Assembly: GCA_035504415.1 (NCBI GenBank)
Contig: DATJRY010000010.1
Span: 124,001-188,000 of the forward strand
Direction: 5' to 3'
Source of the DNA: Candidatus Sulfotelmatobacter sp.
GTDB lineage: Bacteria; Vulcanimicrobiota; Vulcanimicrobiia; Vulcanimicrobiales; Vulcanimicrobiaceae
DNA: 64,000 bases
Both the position numbers and the translations under genes were made by a program. The notes under the pieces are model-generated. The model had not been told where the DNA came from. It searched no databases and saw nothing but the letters and a program-made list of their open reading frames with translations. Shown here in pieces: positions 27,408 to 37,241 of the stretch (positions are counted from its first letter, which is position 1; every line of letters begins with the position of its first letter).

Positions 27408-28292
27408 TCAAGAAACGGTGATTCCAGTCACGGCCAGCGCGGGCGTGAGAACCTCGACGGCGAGGCCGTGCGCGCGAAAGCGCGCGGCCAGGTCCTCGCC
27501 GATGCGACGCGCCTCGCCGCGCACGAGCGCCAGCACCGACGGCCCCGCGCCGGAGAGCGCCAACGCGACCAGCTGCGGGTCGTCGTAGCCCAGGACGTCC
27601 TCCAGGCCGGGGATCGCCTTGGCCCGGTAGGGCTGGTGCAAGCGGTCGCGGACCGCCGCGCGCAGGAGGTCGAGCCGGCCGCTGGCCAGCGCGGCACCGA
27701 GCAGCGCGGCGCGCTGGATGTTGTGGACCGCGTCGGCGCGGATGTAGGCCCGCGGCAGCAGCGCCCGCGCCTGCGAGGTCGGCAGCGTGAAGGCCGGGAC
27801 GACGACGACCGCCTCGGCGGCCGGCGGGGCGAAGCGCACCGAGGTCAGCCCGTCGTCGGCCAGCGCGGCCACGATCGCGCCGCCGTACCACGCCGCCAGC
27901 GCGTTGTCGGGATGTCCTTCGAGCTCGGCGACCGCCAGCGCCAACGCGTCGTCGTCGGGCGCTCGTTCCGCCAACCGCGCGCCCAAGGCGACGCCGATCG
28001 CGTAGGCGGCGGCGCTGCTGCCCAGTCCCGCGCCGAGCGGGATCGCGTTGGTCAGGGTGACGTCCAGCGGCGGGGGCACGGGGACGATGCGCGCGAGCGC
28101 CGTCTCGACGCAGCCGCGGATCCCCTCGTGGGTCGGTGCGTGCGGGCCGGCGTAGCGCCACACCGAGCTCGCACCCGGCTCGAGCACGCGCACGCGAGCG
28201 CTCATGCGAATCTCGATTCCGACGCCGACCGCGTCGAAGCCCGCGCCCAGGTTCGCGCTGGACGCGGGAGCGGAGACGAGCAGTTCCCTCAC
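27408..28292 (-). CDS. thrB: homoserine kinase
   Basis: 294 residues from the GTG at 28292 ([20 protein letters not shown]), which overlaps the thrC stop by 4 nt. GHMP kinase: N-terminal PASSANLGAGFDAVG, ATP-binding PLGAGLGSSAAAYAIG and C-terminal ALSGAGPSVLALV. Phosphorylates homoserine, the step before threonine synthase. The frame is open upstream through thrC as a shadow, so the start is set by the overlap and the canonical N-terminus. Last gene of ilvD-thrC-thrB. Confidence 0.94.
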   Translation of the reverse strand: MRELLVSAPASSANLGAGFDAVGVGIEIRMSARVRVLEPGASSVWRYAGPHAPTHEGIRGCVETALARIVPVPPPLDVTLTNAIPLGAGLGSSAAAYAIGVALGARLAERAPDDDALALAVAELEGHPDNALAAWYGGAIVAALADDGLTSVRFAPPAAEAVVVVPAFTLPTSQARALLPRAYIRADAVHNIQRAALLGAALASGRLDLLRAAVRDRLHQPYRAKAIPGLEDVLGYDDPQLVALALSGAGPSVLALVRGEARRIGEDLAARFRAHGLAVEVLTPALAVTGITVS

Positions 28293-29542
28293 GCGGTGGT
28301 GGCCAGCAAGGATTCCAGATAGTCGGCCAACCCGCGGCCGCGCACGATCGCGTTCGCGAGCGGTGCGTTCGACGCGTGGAAGCGGGTCGCGTACGCGCTG
28401 TCCTTGAGCAGGTGCCCGGTCAGCACGCAGACGACGTCGGCGTTGTGCTCGATCTCGCCGCGCGCGACGAGCAGCTTGAGCCCGGCCAGCGAGGCGGCCG
28501 ACGCCGGTTCGCAGCCGACGCCGTCGCGACCGATCACCGCCCGCGCCTGCGCGATCGCCTCGTCGTCGACGTCGAGCACCGTCCCGCCGGACGCGCGCAC
28601 TTCGGCGCGCGCTTTCTTCCACGACGCCGGCGCGCCGATGCGAATCGCCGTCGCGTCGGTTTGCGCGCGCACCGGAACCAGCTCGTTCCCCGCGCGCCAG
28701 AGGCGCGCGAACGGCGCCGCGCCCGACGCTTGCACGACCCCGAGCTTGGGCGTGTGGGTCGCCAAGCCGATCTCGACCGCTTCGCGAAAGCCCTTGCCCA
28801 GCGCGCTGGTGTTGCCGAGGTTGCCGCCCGGGAGCATCACCCAGTCGGGCGGCCCCCACGCGCGCTGCTCGAGCAGGACGAAGGCCGCGGTCTTCTGCCC
28901 CTCGATGCGGTACGGATTGACGCTGTTGACCACCGCCACGCTGGCCGGGTCGAGCGCGCGCACCGCGCGCAGCGCGTCGTCGAAGTCGCCGTCGACGGCG
29001 ACGACGTGCGCACCGTAGTCGAGCGTCTGCGCGACCTTGGCCTCGCTGATCCCGTCGACCGGCGCGACGACGACCGCCGTCAGTCCGGCGCGCGCCGCGT
29101 AGGCCGCCATCGACGAGGACGTGTTGCCGGTGCTGGCACAGACGACGATCCGCGCGCCGCGCTCGCGCGCCCGCGAGATCGCGACCGTCATCCCGGTGTC
29201 CTTGAACGAGGCCGTCGGGTTCATCCCCAGGTGGTAGTACGCGACGCGTTGGACGCCGGCGTACGCCGCGCCGCGCGGGCCGTCGTAGAGCGGGACGTCG
29301 CCTTCGCGCAGCGTCGTGATCGCGTCGTGCGCGATCGGCGGCAACAGCTCGCGGAAGCGCCAGACGCCGCTGCGATCGATCGCGGCGAGCGACGCGCGCC
29401 GCGCGCGGGCGGTCGTGTCGACCGTGTGCGCGTCGATCCGCGCGGCGTCGAGCTCGAACGCGAGCAGCTCGCCGCACGCCGCGCACGCGAGCAGGTCGGG
29501 ATCGGCGGCCGGAATGCCGCACTCGCTGCAGCGCAGCGTCAC
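28289..29542 (-). CDS. thrC: threonine synthase
   Basis: 417 residues, GTG start overlapping the ilvD stop by 4 nt. N-terminal CSEC...CAAC zinc-ribbon, then a PLP fold: the Schiff-base lysine in [13 protein letters not shown], phosphate-binding [18 protein letters not shown] and [15 protein letters not shown]. Converts O-phosphohomoserine to threonine. The zinc-ribbon form is common in actinobacterial and cyanobacterial type enzymes. Sits between ilvD and thrB, so branched-chain and threonine synthesis share a transcript, which makes sense because threonine feeds isoleucine. Confidence 0.95.
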   Translation of the reverse strand: MTLRCSECGIPAADPDLLACAACGELLAFELDAARIDAHTVDTTARARRASLAAIDRSGVWRFRELLPPIAHDAITTLREGDVPLYDGPRGAAYAGVQRVAYYHLGMNPTASFKDTGMTVAISRARERGARIVVCASTGNTSSSMAAYAARAGLTAVVVAPVDGISEAKVAQTLDYGAHVVAVDGDFDDALRAVRALDPASVAVVNSVNPYRIEGQKTAAFVLLEQRAWGPPDWVMLPGGNLGNTSALGKGFREAVEIGLATHTPKLGVVQASGAAPFARLWRAGNELVPVRAQTDATAIRIGAPASWKKARAEVRASGGTVLDVDDEAIAQARAVIGRDGVGCEPASAASLAGLKLLVARGEIEHNADVVCVLTGHLLKDSAYATRFHASNAPLANAIVRGRGLADYLESLLATTA

Positions 29543-31224
29543 GCGGGGGGCCGGGTGATGGCGCCTTCCGCCGCCGAAGAAACCAGGGCCGCGTATTTAG
29601 CGAACACGCCGCTGGTGTAGCGCGGTGCGGGCTGCTTCCAGCTCGCCAGCCGTTGCTGCAGCTCGGCGTCGCTCACGTCGAGCTGCAGGCGGTTGTGCTC
29701 GACGTCGATCGTGATGGGGTCGCCGTCGCGCACCGCCGCGATGGGGCCGCCGACGAACGCTTCCGGCGCGACGTGCCCGATCATCAGCCCGCGGGTCGCG
29801 CCGCTGAAACGGCCGTCGGTCACCAGCGCGACGCTGTCGCCGAGCCCTTGACCGACGATCGCCGCCGTCACGCCGAGCATCTCGCGCATCCCCGGCCCGC
29901 CTTTGGGCCCTTCGTAGCGGATGACCACGACGTCGCCGGGGACGATCTCGCGCGCGTCGACCGCGTGCATCGCGTCTTCCTCGCGCTCGAACACGCGCGC
30001 ACGGCCCGCGAACTGGGTCGGCTCGTGCCCGGCGACCTTGACGACGGCGCCGTCGGGAGCGAGGTTGCCGCGCAGGATGCGCAGGCCGCCGGTCGGCTTG
30101 AACGGACGCTCGACGGTCGCGACGACGTGCTGTCCCGGCGTCTCGGTGGCGCTCGCCGACGCGTCGCGCAGCGTCTGACCGGTCGGCGTCAGCGTCGACC
30201 CGTCGACGACGCCGCCCTCGATCATGCGCTTGGCGATCAGTTGGATCCCGCCCGCCGCGTCGACGTCGAGCGCGACGAACTCGCCGCCCGGTCGCAGGCT
30301 GGCGACGATCGGCGTACGCTCGGAGATGCGCGAGAAATCTTCCAGCGAGAGCGGGACGCCGGCTTCGCGCGCCATCGCCATCAAGTGCAGCACGCTGTTG
30401 GTCGAGCCGCCGGTGCCGGTCGCGGCGGCGATCGCGTTCTCGAACGCGGCCCGCGTCGCCAGCTTGCGCGGGGTCAGATTCGAGCGCAGCATCTCCATCA
30501 CGGTCACGCCCGCGCGGTACGCTTCGGTGTCCTTGCGCGGATCGACCGCACCGGGACTGGCGCTGCCGACCATGGAGAGGCCGAGGAACTCGAACGCGGT
30601 CGCCATCGTGTTGGCGGTGAACATCCCGCCGCACGCGCCGGCGCCGGGACACGCCGCCCACTCGATCGCCTTGAGCTCCTGGTCGTCGATCTTGCCGGCC
30701 GCGTGCGCCCCGATCGCTTCGTAGACGTCGCCGATCGTCAGATCGCGGCCTTGGTACTTGCCGGGCGCGATCGAACCGCCGAACAGGACCAGCCCCGGGA
30801 TGTCGAGCCGCAGGAGCGCCATCCCGGCCGCCGGGATCGTCTTGTCGCACGCGACCAGCGCCACCATCGCGTCGAAGCCGTAGCCGCGCGCGACCAGCTC
30901 GAACGAGTCGGCGATCACCTCGCGCGAAACGAGCGAGGCTTTCATGCCCTCGGTGCCCATCGTGATCCCGTCGGAGATCGCGATCGCGTTGAACTCCATC
31001 GGCGTCCCGCCGGCCGCGCGAACGCCGGCCTTGACGTGATCGGCCAAGGCGCGCAAGCCGAAGTTGCACGGCATCGCGTCGGTCCACGTGTTCGCGATGA
31101 GGACCAGCGGTTTGGCCAGGTCGGCGTCGTCGAACCCGACGGCGTGGTAGAACGAACGGGCGGCGGCGCGGTCGCGGCCGTCGACGACGACGGAGCTGCG
31201 GGCGCGGGTGTGGTCGGCGGGCAT
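29539..31224 (-). CDS. ilvD: dihydroxy-acid dehydratase
   Basis: 561 residues, ATG at 31224. IlvD/Edd family with iron-sulfur cysteines in [22 protein letters not shown] and [32 protein letters not shown] near the C-terminus is diagnostic. Dehydrates 2,3-dihydroxy-isovalerate and -methylvalerate in valine, leucine and isoleucine synthesis. First gene of ilvD-thrC-thrB. Divergent from glcF with only 35 nt between start codons, so opposing promoters overlap. Confidence 0.96.
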   Translation of the reverse strand: MPADHTRARSSVVVDGRDRAAARSFYHAVGFDDADLAKPLVLIANTWTDAMPCNFGLRALADHVKAGVRAAGGTPMEFNAIAISDGITMGTEGMKASLVSREVIADSFELVARGYGFDAMVALVACDKTIPAAGMALLRLDIPGLVLFGGSIAPGKYQGRDLTIGDVYEAIGAHAAGKIDDQELKAIEWAACPGAGACGGMFTANTMATAFEFLGLSMVGSASPGAVDPRKDTEAYRAGVTVMEMLRSNLTPRKLATRAAFENAIAAATGTGGSTNSVLHLMAMAREAGVPLSLEDFSRISERTPIVASLRPGGEFVALDVDAAGGIQLIAKRMIEGGVVDGSTLTPTGQTLRDASASATETPGQHVVATVERPFKPTGGLRILRGNLAPDGAVVKVAGHEPTQFAGRARVFEREEDAMHAVDAREIVPGDVVVIRYEGPKGGPGMREMLGVTAAIVGQGLGDSVALVTDGRFSGATRGLMIGHVAPEAFVGGPIAAVRDGDPITIDVEHNRLQLDVSDAELQQRLASWKQPAPRYTSGVFAKYAALVSSAAEGAITRPPA

Positions 31225-31259
31225 GGTCGCCGTTTCGCGTTCGCGAACCGAGGTTCATC

Positions 31260-32606
31260 GTGATCGAACAGATCGATTTGACGGCGCTCCGCGGCTTCAC
31301 CGCGCCCGACGTCCCGCCCGACGACGTCTACGACCGCTGCGTGCGCTGCGGGCTGTGCTTGCCGACCTGTCCGACCTATGTCGAAACGCTGGTCGAGACC
31401 TCGGGACCGCGCGGCCGGATCGCGCTGATCAAAGCGGTCGCCGAGGGCAAGCTGGACCTGACCTCACCCGGCTTCGTCCACCAGATGTCGGAGTGCTTGG
31501 ACTGCCGCGCCTGCGAGGCCGTCTGCCCGTCCGGCGTGCGCTACGGCGAGATCCTCGAACCGGCCCGCACCCAGATCGTCCGCGCCGGCGACGCGACCCG
31601 TTCGTGGCAGGCGCGGCTCGGCCGGGCGGTGCTGATCGGCCAACTCTTCGGCCGGCTCGGCCATATGCGCGCCGCTGCCACGCTGCTGCGCTTCTACCAG
31701 CGCAGCGGCCTGCGCGATCTGGTGCGGCGCAGCGGTCTGCTGCGCGCGCTGGGCCTGCAAGACGCCGAGGCGCTCGCCCCGCGCATCTCGGACCGTTTCT
31801 TCGTCCCGCGCGATCAGCGCTTTCCGGCGGCGGGCGCGGCGCGCGCGACGGCCTTCCTGCACGCCGGCTGCATCATGCACGTCGCCTTCGCCGACTGGGA
31901 CGAGGCGACGGTGCGGGTGCTCAACGCCGCCGGCGTCGACGTCGTCGTACCGTCGGACCAAGGCTGCTGCGGCGCGATCACGATCCACGCCGGCGATCTG
32001 CCGCGCGGCCGCGAGCTGGCCAAACGCAACATCGCCGCGTTCGAACGCAGCGGGGCGGACGTGTACGTCATCAACGCGGCCGGCTGCGGCTCGGCGCTCA
32101 AGGAGTACGGCCACCTGCTCCACGACGATCCCGACTGGGCGGAGCGCGCGCGCGCCTTCTCCGCCAACGTGCGCGACGTGCTCGAGTACGTCGACGAGCT
32201 CGGCTTTCCGGCAGGCGCGCTGGGGCCGCTGCGCGGCATCGTCACCTACCAGGACGCCTGCCACCTCGCGCACGCGCAGCGCATCACCGCGCCGCCGCGC
32301 CGCCTGCTGGCGGCGATTCCGGGCCTGGAGCTGCGGGAGATGAGCGAGTCCTCGCTGTGCTGCGGCTCGGCCGGGATCTACAACCTCACCCAGCCCGAGA
32401 TGGCGCAGCGGCTGCAGCGCCGCAAGGTCGAGCACGTCCTCGAGGTCGCGCCCGAGATCGTGGCCACCGCGAACCCCGGCTGCGCGCTGCAGCTGCGCAA
32501 CGGCCTCGACCGCGCCGGCGCACCCGCCGTCGCGATCAAGCACGTCATCCAGCTCCTGGACGAGAGCCTCGGGGTAGCGCTCGCAGACCGAGCGCCCTTG
32601 ACCTAG
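31260..32606 (+). CDS. glcF: glycolate oxidase iron-sulfur subunit
   Basis: 448 residues, GTG start. Two 4Fe-4S motifs near the N-terminus (CVRCGLCLPTCP and CLDCRACEAVCP), then two CCG domains (DQGCCGAITIHAG ending NAAGCGSALKEYG; ACHLAHAQRIT followed by SSLCCGSAGIYNLTQPEMA). This is the GlcF arrangement, which passes electrons from FAD subunits GlcD/GlcE to the quinone pool as glycolate is oxidised to glyoxylate. Neither glcD nor glcE lies in this window. Its last 4 nt overlap the convergent STAS gene. Confidence 0.92.
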   Translation: MIEQIDLTALRGFTAPDVPPDDVYDRCVRCGLCLPTCPTYVETLVETSGPRGRIALIKAVAEGKLDLTSPGFVHQMSECLDCRACEAVCPSGVRYGEILEPARTQIVRAGDATRSWQARLGRAVLIGQLFGRLGHMRAAATLLRFYQRSGLRDLVRRSGLLRALGLQDAEALAPRISDRFFVPRDQRFPAAGAARATAFLHAGCIMHVAFADWDEATVRVLNAAGVDVVVPSDQGCCGAITIHAGDLPRGRELAKRNIAAFERSGADVYVINAAGCGSALKEYGHLLHDDPDWAERARAFSANVRDVLEYVDELGFPAGALGPLRGIVTYQDACHLAHAQRITAPPRRLLAAIPGLELREMSESSLCCGSAGIYNLTQPEMAQRLQRRKVEHVLEVAPEIVATANPGCALQLRNGLDRAGAPAVAIKHVIQLLDESLGVALADRAPLT

Positions 32607-32995
32607 AGGTCGCCGACGCGGGCGCCGTCGCGGGCGGCGTCTTCGAGGGTCGGGTAGACGGCGAAGACCTTGAGCAGACCGGTGATGCGCAGCAGGCGCA
32701 GGATCTGCCCTTCTTTCGCCACCAGGCGGACTTCGCCGTGGAACTCGCGCGCGCGGCGTTGTGCGCCGATCAGCGCGCCCAGGCCGGTCGAGTCGAGGAA
32801 GTCGACGCGCGTCAGGTCGACGATCAGGCGATGGTCACCGCGTTCGGACGCGTCGGTGAGCGCGGCGCGCACGCTCGGCGAAGTCGCGATGTCGAGCGAA
32901 CCGACGAGATCGAAGACCTGCACCCCGTCCACGGCGTGCACGCGGATCGAGATATCCTCGTGCTGATGCGGCGTCGTCGAGCCGTTTACGTTCAT
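32603..32995 (-). CDS. STAS-domain anti-sigma factor antagonist
   Basis: 130 residues from the ATG at 32995, chosen because it overlaps the upstream stop as ATGA; the frame is open six codons further. Single STAS domain: GVQVFDLVGSLDIATSPSVRAAL, LIVDLTRVDFLDSTGLGALIGAQRRA, with the phosphorylatable serine in DSTGLG, and VRLVAKEGQILRLLRITGL. SpoIIAA-like proteins release a sigma factor or other target from an RsbW/SpoIIAB-type kinase when unphosphorylated. No kinase or sigma factor gene is adjacent. Last of three overlapping minus-strand genes. Confidence 0.9.
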   Translation of the reverse strand: MNVNGSTTPHQHEDISIRVHAVDGVQVFDLVGSLDIATSPSVRAALTDASERGDHRLIVDLTRVDFLDSTGLGALIGAQRRAREFHGEVRLVAKEGQILRLLRITGLLKVFAVYPTLEDAARDGARVGDL

Positions 32996-33339
32996 CCTTC
33001 GTACTCCCGCCATAGCGCTATCTGGCCACGTTCATCCACCCGCACGATCGCGCACCCGCCGCGTTCGCTCCAAGCGGCCTCCTCGCCTTCGCGTACGGCA
33101 AAACGGTACACCACGCACGCTCGCGCGCCGTCCTCGATCACCTCGTCGAGCAGGAAGCGCCACGCGACCGGCGCCGCCGCGTACGCGGCGAAGTGGAGGG
33201 CGATCGCGGCGCGGCCGTGCACGGCCGGCTTGTGCGGTTCACGGTAGACCGCATCCTCGCTGAAGCAGGCAGCCGCTTCGTCTAGCGCACGCGGGCCGCG
33301 GGCGAACGCCTCGACCAGCGTGCGCAAGGTGGAGCTCAT
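32992..33339 (-). CDS. SnoaL-like (NTF2 fold) protein
   Basis: 115 residues; ATG at 33339 overlaps the TPR gene stop (ATGA) and the end overlaps the STAS start. NTF2-like fold: LRTLVEAFARGPRALDEAAACFSEDAVYREPHKPAVHG, AIALHFAAYAA, VIEDGARACVVYRFAV. Members include small cyclases, isomerases and ligand-binding proteins; no residue pattern here identifies an activity. The tight overlap with the STAS and TPR genes implies co-translation. Confidence 0.85.
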   Translation of the reverse strand: MSSTLRTLVEAFARGPRALDEAAACFSEDAVYREPHKPAVHGRAAIALHFAAYAAAPVAWRFLLDEVIEDGARACVVYRFAVREGEEAAWSERGGCAIVRVDERGQIALWREYEG

Positions 33340-34346
33340 GGCGCCAGCGGCGCTCCGGCCTGCACGGCCTTGCGCAACGCGGTGACCTGCTCGATCTCGG
33401 CGCCGTCGCCGCCCTTGCGGTAGCCGTGCAAGGCCGCGTCGAGATCGGCCAGCGCGCCGTCCTTGTCGCCGCTTCCGTAACGCGCGATCGCGCGCTCGCG
33501 GTAGCCGTCCGGATCGTCGGGCGCGCGCTGGACGTACGTCTGCGCGTCTTCGAGCGCGAGCCGGTAGCTCTGCACGCGGTTGTAGGCCAACGCACGATAG
33601 TAGTAGCCGCTGGTCGAACCCGTCGGATCCTGTTCGATGTACGCGTTGAGCGCTTGAATCCCGTCGCGGTAGCGGCCTTGGCTGAGCGCGAGCCGCCCGC
33701 TGGCCCACAGCCCGCGCCGGTTCTTCGGATCGAGCGCCAACGCGTGCACGCAGTCGGCCGCGGCCTGCTCCGGCTTGCCGACGAGCCGTTCGACGTCGCA
33801 GCGCGCGGCGAACAGCCACGCGCCGCCTTCGCCCAGCGTGACGGCCTGGTTGTCGTCGGTCAGCGCGGCGTCGTACGCACCCGACGAGAACTCGACCTCG
33901 GCCCGGTCCTTGTACGCCAAGCCGTCGCGCGGATCGAGCTGGATCGCGCGGCTGCAGTCCGCCAACGCGCCGGCCGCGTCGTCGACGTCGAGCCGCGTCT
34001 CGCAACGCGTGACGTAGGCGTACTCGTACTCCGGATCGATGCCGATCGCCGCGTTGTAGTCTTGCAGGGCCGCGTCGTCGTCGTTCAACTCGGCTTTGGC
34101 GTCGCCGCGCATGACAAGCGCCCGCGCGTCGCGCGGATGCGCGCCCAGGTACTCGGTCAGCTCGTCGACCGACTCCTTGTACTTGCGCTCGCGAAACAGC
34201 AGCTGCGCGTGCGCCAGCGGATCGGCCGGCTCGCTCGCCGGCGTGACGAGCGCGGGCGCGGCGGGCGTATCGGCGCCCCGGGCGGGCGCGCCGAGCAGCA
34301 GCGCGCCGGCGAGAGAAAACACGGTGGCGGCGACCCGAAGGCGCAT
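33336..34346 (-). CDS. exported tetratricopeptide-repeat protein
   Basis: 336 residues from the ATG at 34346 (MRLRVAATVFSLAGALLLG); the frame continues upstream into tRNA-Gln, so this start is preferred and gives a good signal peptide cut near ARGADT. About eight TPR-like repeats with the pattern A-x2-Y-x2-A-hydrophobic follow: HPRDARALVMRGDAKAEL, DPEYEYAYVTRCETRLD, DPRDGLAYKDRAEVEF, DPKNRRGLWASGRLAL. TPRs form a binding scaffold, here in the periplasm or at the surface. Partner unknown. First gene of the TPR-SnoaL-STAS unit. Confidence 0.88.
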   Translation of the reverse strand: MRLRVAATVFSLAGALLLGAPARGADTPAAPALVTPASEPADPLAHAQLLFRERKYKESVDELTEYLGAHPRDARALVMRGDAKAELNDDDAALQDYNAAIGIDPEYEYAYVTRCETRLDVDDAAGALADCSRAIQLDPRDGLAYKDRAEVEFSSGAYDAALTDDNQAVTLGEGGAWLFAARCDVERLVGKPEQAAADCVHALALDPKNRRGLWASGRLALSQGRYRDGIQALNAYIEQDPTGSTSGYYYRALAYNRVQSYRLALEDAQTYVQRAPDDPDGYRERAIARYGSGDKDGALADLDAALHGYRKGGDGAEIEQVTALRKAVQAGAPLAP

Positions 34347-34398
34347 GCGCCCGACTTGCGCGCGGCCGGCCTCGCTCCTGCGGACACGAGAACGGTGA

Positions 34399-34473
34399 TG
34401 GCTGGGGCGGCTGGATTCGAACCAACGCATGGCGGAGTCAAAGTCCGCTGCCTTACCGCTTGGCTACGCCCCA
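34399..34473 (-). tRNA. tRNA-Gln (anticodon UUG)
   Basis: Minus-strand cloverleaf beginning TGGGGCGTAGCCAAGCGGTA. Acceptor TGGGGCG pairs with CGCCCCA, anticodon arm GCGGA-CTTTGAC-TCCGC gives UUG, T-arm GTTCGAATC. Discriminator G and an encoded CCA (34401-34399). The U1-A72 pair is typical of bacterial tRNA-Gln. It lies between the membrane protein at 34533 and the TPR gene. Confidence 0.95.
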
Positions 34474-34532
34474 ATGGTGCCCGAAGGCAGCAATGGTGCT
34501 GCGCTCGCGCCGGGCCGTTGTCCTGCTTGCGG

Positions 34533-34928
34533 CTAGCTCGTGAGGCGGGCCAGCCAGTCGGCGATCGGACTGACCAGCGGGATGGTGAACAGTTCCCCGT
34601 GCAGCGTCTTTTCCCGGAACGTCATGGCCAGGCCGAAGAGGGCGAAGGCGCCGATCAGGTCGGCGAACAGCCCCAGGGCGTAGATCCATACCACCGGGGT
34701 GAGGCCGACGCCGGGGATCGCCAGCACGATCAGCAGCGGGAGCGCCAGCAGCACGAGGTAGCCCAGCGCGGCGAGGATCCCGAACACGAACGCCTGGCGG
34801 ACATGAACGCGCGACCAGTCGGTCGCGTCCGGCCGGTCGCGGAGCAGATCGAGCACGGCTAACGGCCAGACGATGTACGCGCTGGCCGTTCGCTCACGCA
34901 GGTCGGAAGACGATTCGCCGCCGGTCAT
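34533..34928 (-). CDS. small multi-pass membrane protein (DUF4870/Tic20-like)
   Basis: 131 residues, ATG at 34928. Starts with a hydrophilic stretch, then HVRQAFVFGILAALGYLVLLAL, LLIVLAIPGVGLTPVVWIYAL and ADLIGAFALFGLAMTF: three hydrophobic helices with a basic tail. The 'Arg-Gln-Ala-Phe' entry to helix 1 is reminiscent of DUF4870 family small membrane proteins, whose function is not established. It diverges in sequence from known members enough that I give only a family-level guess. tRNA-Gln follows on the same strand. Confidence 0.75.
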   Translation of the reverse strand: MTGGESSSDLRERTASAYIVWPLAVLDLLRDRPDATDWSRVHVRQAFVFGILAALGYLVLLALPLLIVLAIPGVGLTPVVWIYALGLFADLIGAFALFGLAMTFREKTLHGELFTIPLVSPIADWLARLTS

Positions 34929-34944
34929 GCCGACGGCGGGTCTT

Positions 34945-35592
34945 CTACTCGACGATCCGTTTCGCCCCGAGGTAGCGCGCCGCCCAATAGCGGTCGTGCA
35001 GGCTCGAGACGGTCACGCCGTGGCTGGACGAGGCGTGGATGAACCGGTCGCCGCCCAGCGAGATGCCGACGTGCGACGCGCCGGCGGCGTAGGTCTGGAA
35101 GAACACCAGGTCGCCCGCTTTGGGCGTTCCGTGGATGCGGTGGGCGACGTCGAACTGCGCGTCGGCCGTCCGCGGCAAGTGCCTGCCGATCATGGCGAAC
35201 ACGTGCTGGACGTAGCCCGAGCAGTCGAACCCGTTCGCCGTCGTGCCGCCGAAGACATACGGCACGCCCAGAAACCGCATCGCGTTGCGGGTCAGCGCCG
35301 ACGCCATCGCGGCGCCGCGGGCGGCGATGCCGCTGGCGAACTTCTGAATGTGCAGCAGACGCGAAACCTTGGGCGTCGACTCGCTCGACAGTTCCGTCTT
35401 GGGTTCCGCATTCCACATCGCGAGGTCGGCGCCGTCGGTGGGCGCCGCGACGTCGGCCGAAGCCGAGCTGGCGGCGGCCGCGCTCATCGCGGCCGTAGAC
35501 CCGGGATCACCCGTCTGCGCTGCGCTGGCCAGAGCCGGAATACCGGCCGCGAGCATGCACGCAAAAAACCCGGTCAGGATGGAACGTAGCAA
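34945..35592 (-). CDS. NlpC/P60 family cell-wall endopeptidase
   Basis: 215 residues if started at TTG 35592, which has AAGAAGGAG six bases upstream; a GTG at 35613 is in frame but overlaps the 3' end of the riboswitch. Signal peptide ending near ALASAAQ. After a low-complexity linker the catalytic domain begins about residue 100: YVFGGTTANGFDCSGYVQHVF (nucleophile Cys), DAQFDVAH, HVGISLGGDRFIHAS (catalytic His). These enzymes cut peptidoglycan stem peptides. A c-di-AMP riboswitch directly precedes it; the membrane protein at 34533 follows on the same strand. Confidence 0.93.
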   Translation of the reverse strand: MLRSILTGFFACMLAAGIPALASAAQTGDPGSTAAMSAAAASSASADVAAPTDGADLAMWNAEPKTELSSESTPKVSRLLHIQKFASGIAARGAAMASALTRNAMRFLGVPYVFGGTTANGFDCSGYVQHVFAMIGRHLPRTADAQFDVAHRIHGTPKAGDLVFFQTYAAGASHVGISLGGDRFIHASSSHGVTVSSLHDRYWAARYLGAKRIVE

Positions 35593-35613
35593 CAGCTGCT
35601 CCTTCTTCCACAC

Positions 35614-35758
35614 GTACGGGGTTAGTTGACGGGTTCGGACGGAAGAATCGCCCGCGCGCCGACCGGCGCGTTCACCCCTGCCCTGGGAAGTCCCCCGCTC
35701 CGGTGCGTTGCGGGCACCGGACTCCGTGATCCGTTAGCAGGATAACGACGTATCCGGC
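35614..35758 (-). promoter_or_regulatory. ydaO-type cyclic-di-AMP riboswitch
   Basis: Read on the minus strand, the leader contains the conserved blocks of the ydaO/yuaA motif in order: TCCTGCTAACGGATCACGG (5' part), GAGCGGGGGACTTCC (35699-35685 area), GGGGTGAACGC, a variable hairpin GCGCCGGTCGGCGCGC, and the hallmark TCCGAACCCGTCAACTAACC (35638-35619), followed by CCGTACG. This family binds two c-di-AMP molecules and turns off expression of cell-wall hydrolases and ion transporters. The gene it precedes is an NlpC/P60 hydrolase, a common target. The 5' boundary is approximate. The remaining 35759-35877 holds short GC hairpins only. Confidence 0.88.
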
Positions 35759-35877
35759 GGAGCGATAGACGCTTCACCGAACCGGTGACCCGAATCCGGG
35801 CCACGCGGCATGGATAGGACCCGGAGCTCCCCGTCTCCTCCCGGGCTCGGCCGGGGATCGTAAAGAATCCCTGGGAG

Positions 35878-37224
35878 CTACCCGGCGATGCCGCGAATCG
35901 TTCGGGCGACCGCCTCCGCCACGGCGTGCGTGCGCGCTTCATCGCGGCTCTCGACCATCACCCGCACCAGCGGCTCGGTCCCGGAGGGCCGTACCAGGAT
36001 GCGCCCCTGCCCCGCCAGCTCGCGCTCCGCGGCGCTCACGGCGGCCCGAACCGCGGGGTGCTCCCACACGCCGCGGTCCTCGACCCGGACGTTGACGAGC
36101 ACCTGCGGATAGACGTCGAGCCCCGCCGCCAGCTCGTGCAGCGGCGTGCGGGTACGCGCCGCAACGGCCAGCAGCGCCGCTGCGGTCATCGGGCCGTCAC
36201 CGGTCGTTCCCCGCGTCAGGTCGATCACGTGGCCCGACTGCTCGCCGCCGAACCGGTACCCGCCCGCGCGCAGCGCCTCGAGCACGTACCGGTCGCCGAC
36301 GGCGGCGCGGACCAGCTTCACCCCGGCCGCGCGCAGCGCGACCTCGAAGCCCATGTTCGCCATCACGGTGCCGACGACGGTGTCGCCGGGCAGCTCGCCG
36401 CGCGCGTGCAGATCGCGCGCCAAGATCAGCATCGCGTGATCGCCGCTGAGCAGCTCGCCGGACTCGTCGACGAACAGCGCGCGATCGGCGTCGCCGTCGA
36501 ACGCGACGCCGACGACCGGTCCGGTGCTGCGCGCGATCTCCTCGCGCACGCGCGCTTGCAGCGCCCGCAGGTTGGTCGCGCCGCAATCGACGTTGATGCG
36601 GCTGCCGTCGTCTTCGGCGTGCAGCGCGATCACGCGCGCGCCCATGCGTTCGAAGATCGCCGGGCCCACTAGATACGCCGCGCCGAACGCCGCGTCGACG
36701 ACGACCGTCATTCCGTGCAAGTCGGCGCCGGCCGCCACCACCTTGGCGAACCAGCTGTCGATCAGCCCGCGGTTCGCGCCGACCGTCCCGACGCCCACGC
36801 CGGTCGGACGCGGCAGCGAGGGATCGTCGAGCAGCGACTCGATCTCCGCTTCTTCCGCGTCCGAGAGCTTGAAACCGTCGGCACCGAACAGCTTGATCCC
36901 GTTGTCCGCGATCGGGTTGTGCGAAGCCGAGATCATGACGCCGGCCGCCGCTTCGATCGCGGCGGTGATCGACGCCACCGCCGGCGTCGGCACGACGCCG
37001 AGCTGCACGACGTTGCGCCCGGTCGAGGTGATCCCCGCGACGATCGCGCCCTCGAGCATCGGGCCCGACAAGCGCGTATCGCGCCCGACGACGATTGGCT
37101 TGTCCAGCGCCTGCGCGTGCGCGATCACCGCCGCCCCCGCCCGACCGACCTTGAACGCCAGCTCCGGCGTCAAATCCGCGTTCGCAACCCCGCGCACGCC
37201 GTCGGTGCCAAAAAGCCGTTTCAT
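35878..37224 (-). CDS. glmM: phosphoglucosamine mutase
   Basis: 448 residues, ATG at 37224 (MKRLFGTDGVRGVAN). Isomerises glucosamine-6-P to glucosamine-1-P, the step after GlmS. Phospho-serine loop VMISASHNPIADNGIK (Ser in SASHNP), metal loop GVAFDGDADRALFVD, sugar loop GGEQSGHV and phosphate-binding RPSGTEPLVRVMVE. No clear Shine-Dalgarno precedes the ATG; the upstream 18 nt abut the inverted element copy (37242-37355). Genes cdaA-cdaR-glmM in this order are a conserved operon in Firmicutes, where GlmM can inhibit CdaA. Confidence 0.96.
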   Translation of the reverse strand: MKRLFGTDGVRGVANADLTPELAFKVGRAGAAVIAHAQALDKPIVVGRDTRLSGPMLEGAIVAGITSTGRNVVQLGVVPTPAVASITAAIEAAAGVMISASHNPIADNGIKLFGADGFKLSDAEEAEIESLLDDPSLPRPTGVGVGTVGANRGLIDSWFAKVVAAGADLHGMTVVVDAAFGAAYLVGPAIFERMGARVIALHAEDDGSRINVDCGATNLRALQARVREEIARSTGPVVGVAFDGDADRALFVDESGELLSGDHAMLILARDLHARGELPGDTVVGTVMANMGFEVALRAAGVKLVRAAVGDRYVLEALRAGGYRFGGEQSGHVIDLTRGTTGDGPMTAAALLAVAARTRTPLHELAAGLDVYPQVLVNVRVEDRGVWEHPAVRAAVSAAERELAGQGRILVRPSGTEPLVRVMVESRDEARTHAVAEAVARTIRGIAG

Positions 37225-37241
37225 GGTTCGCAGACCCGACG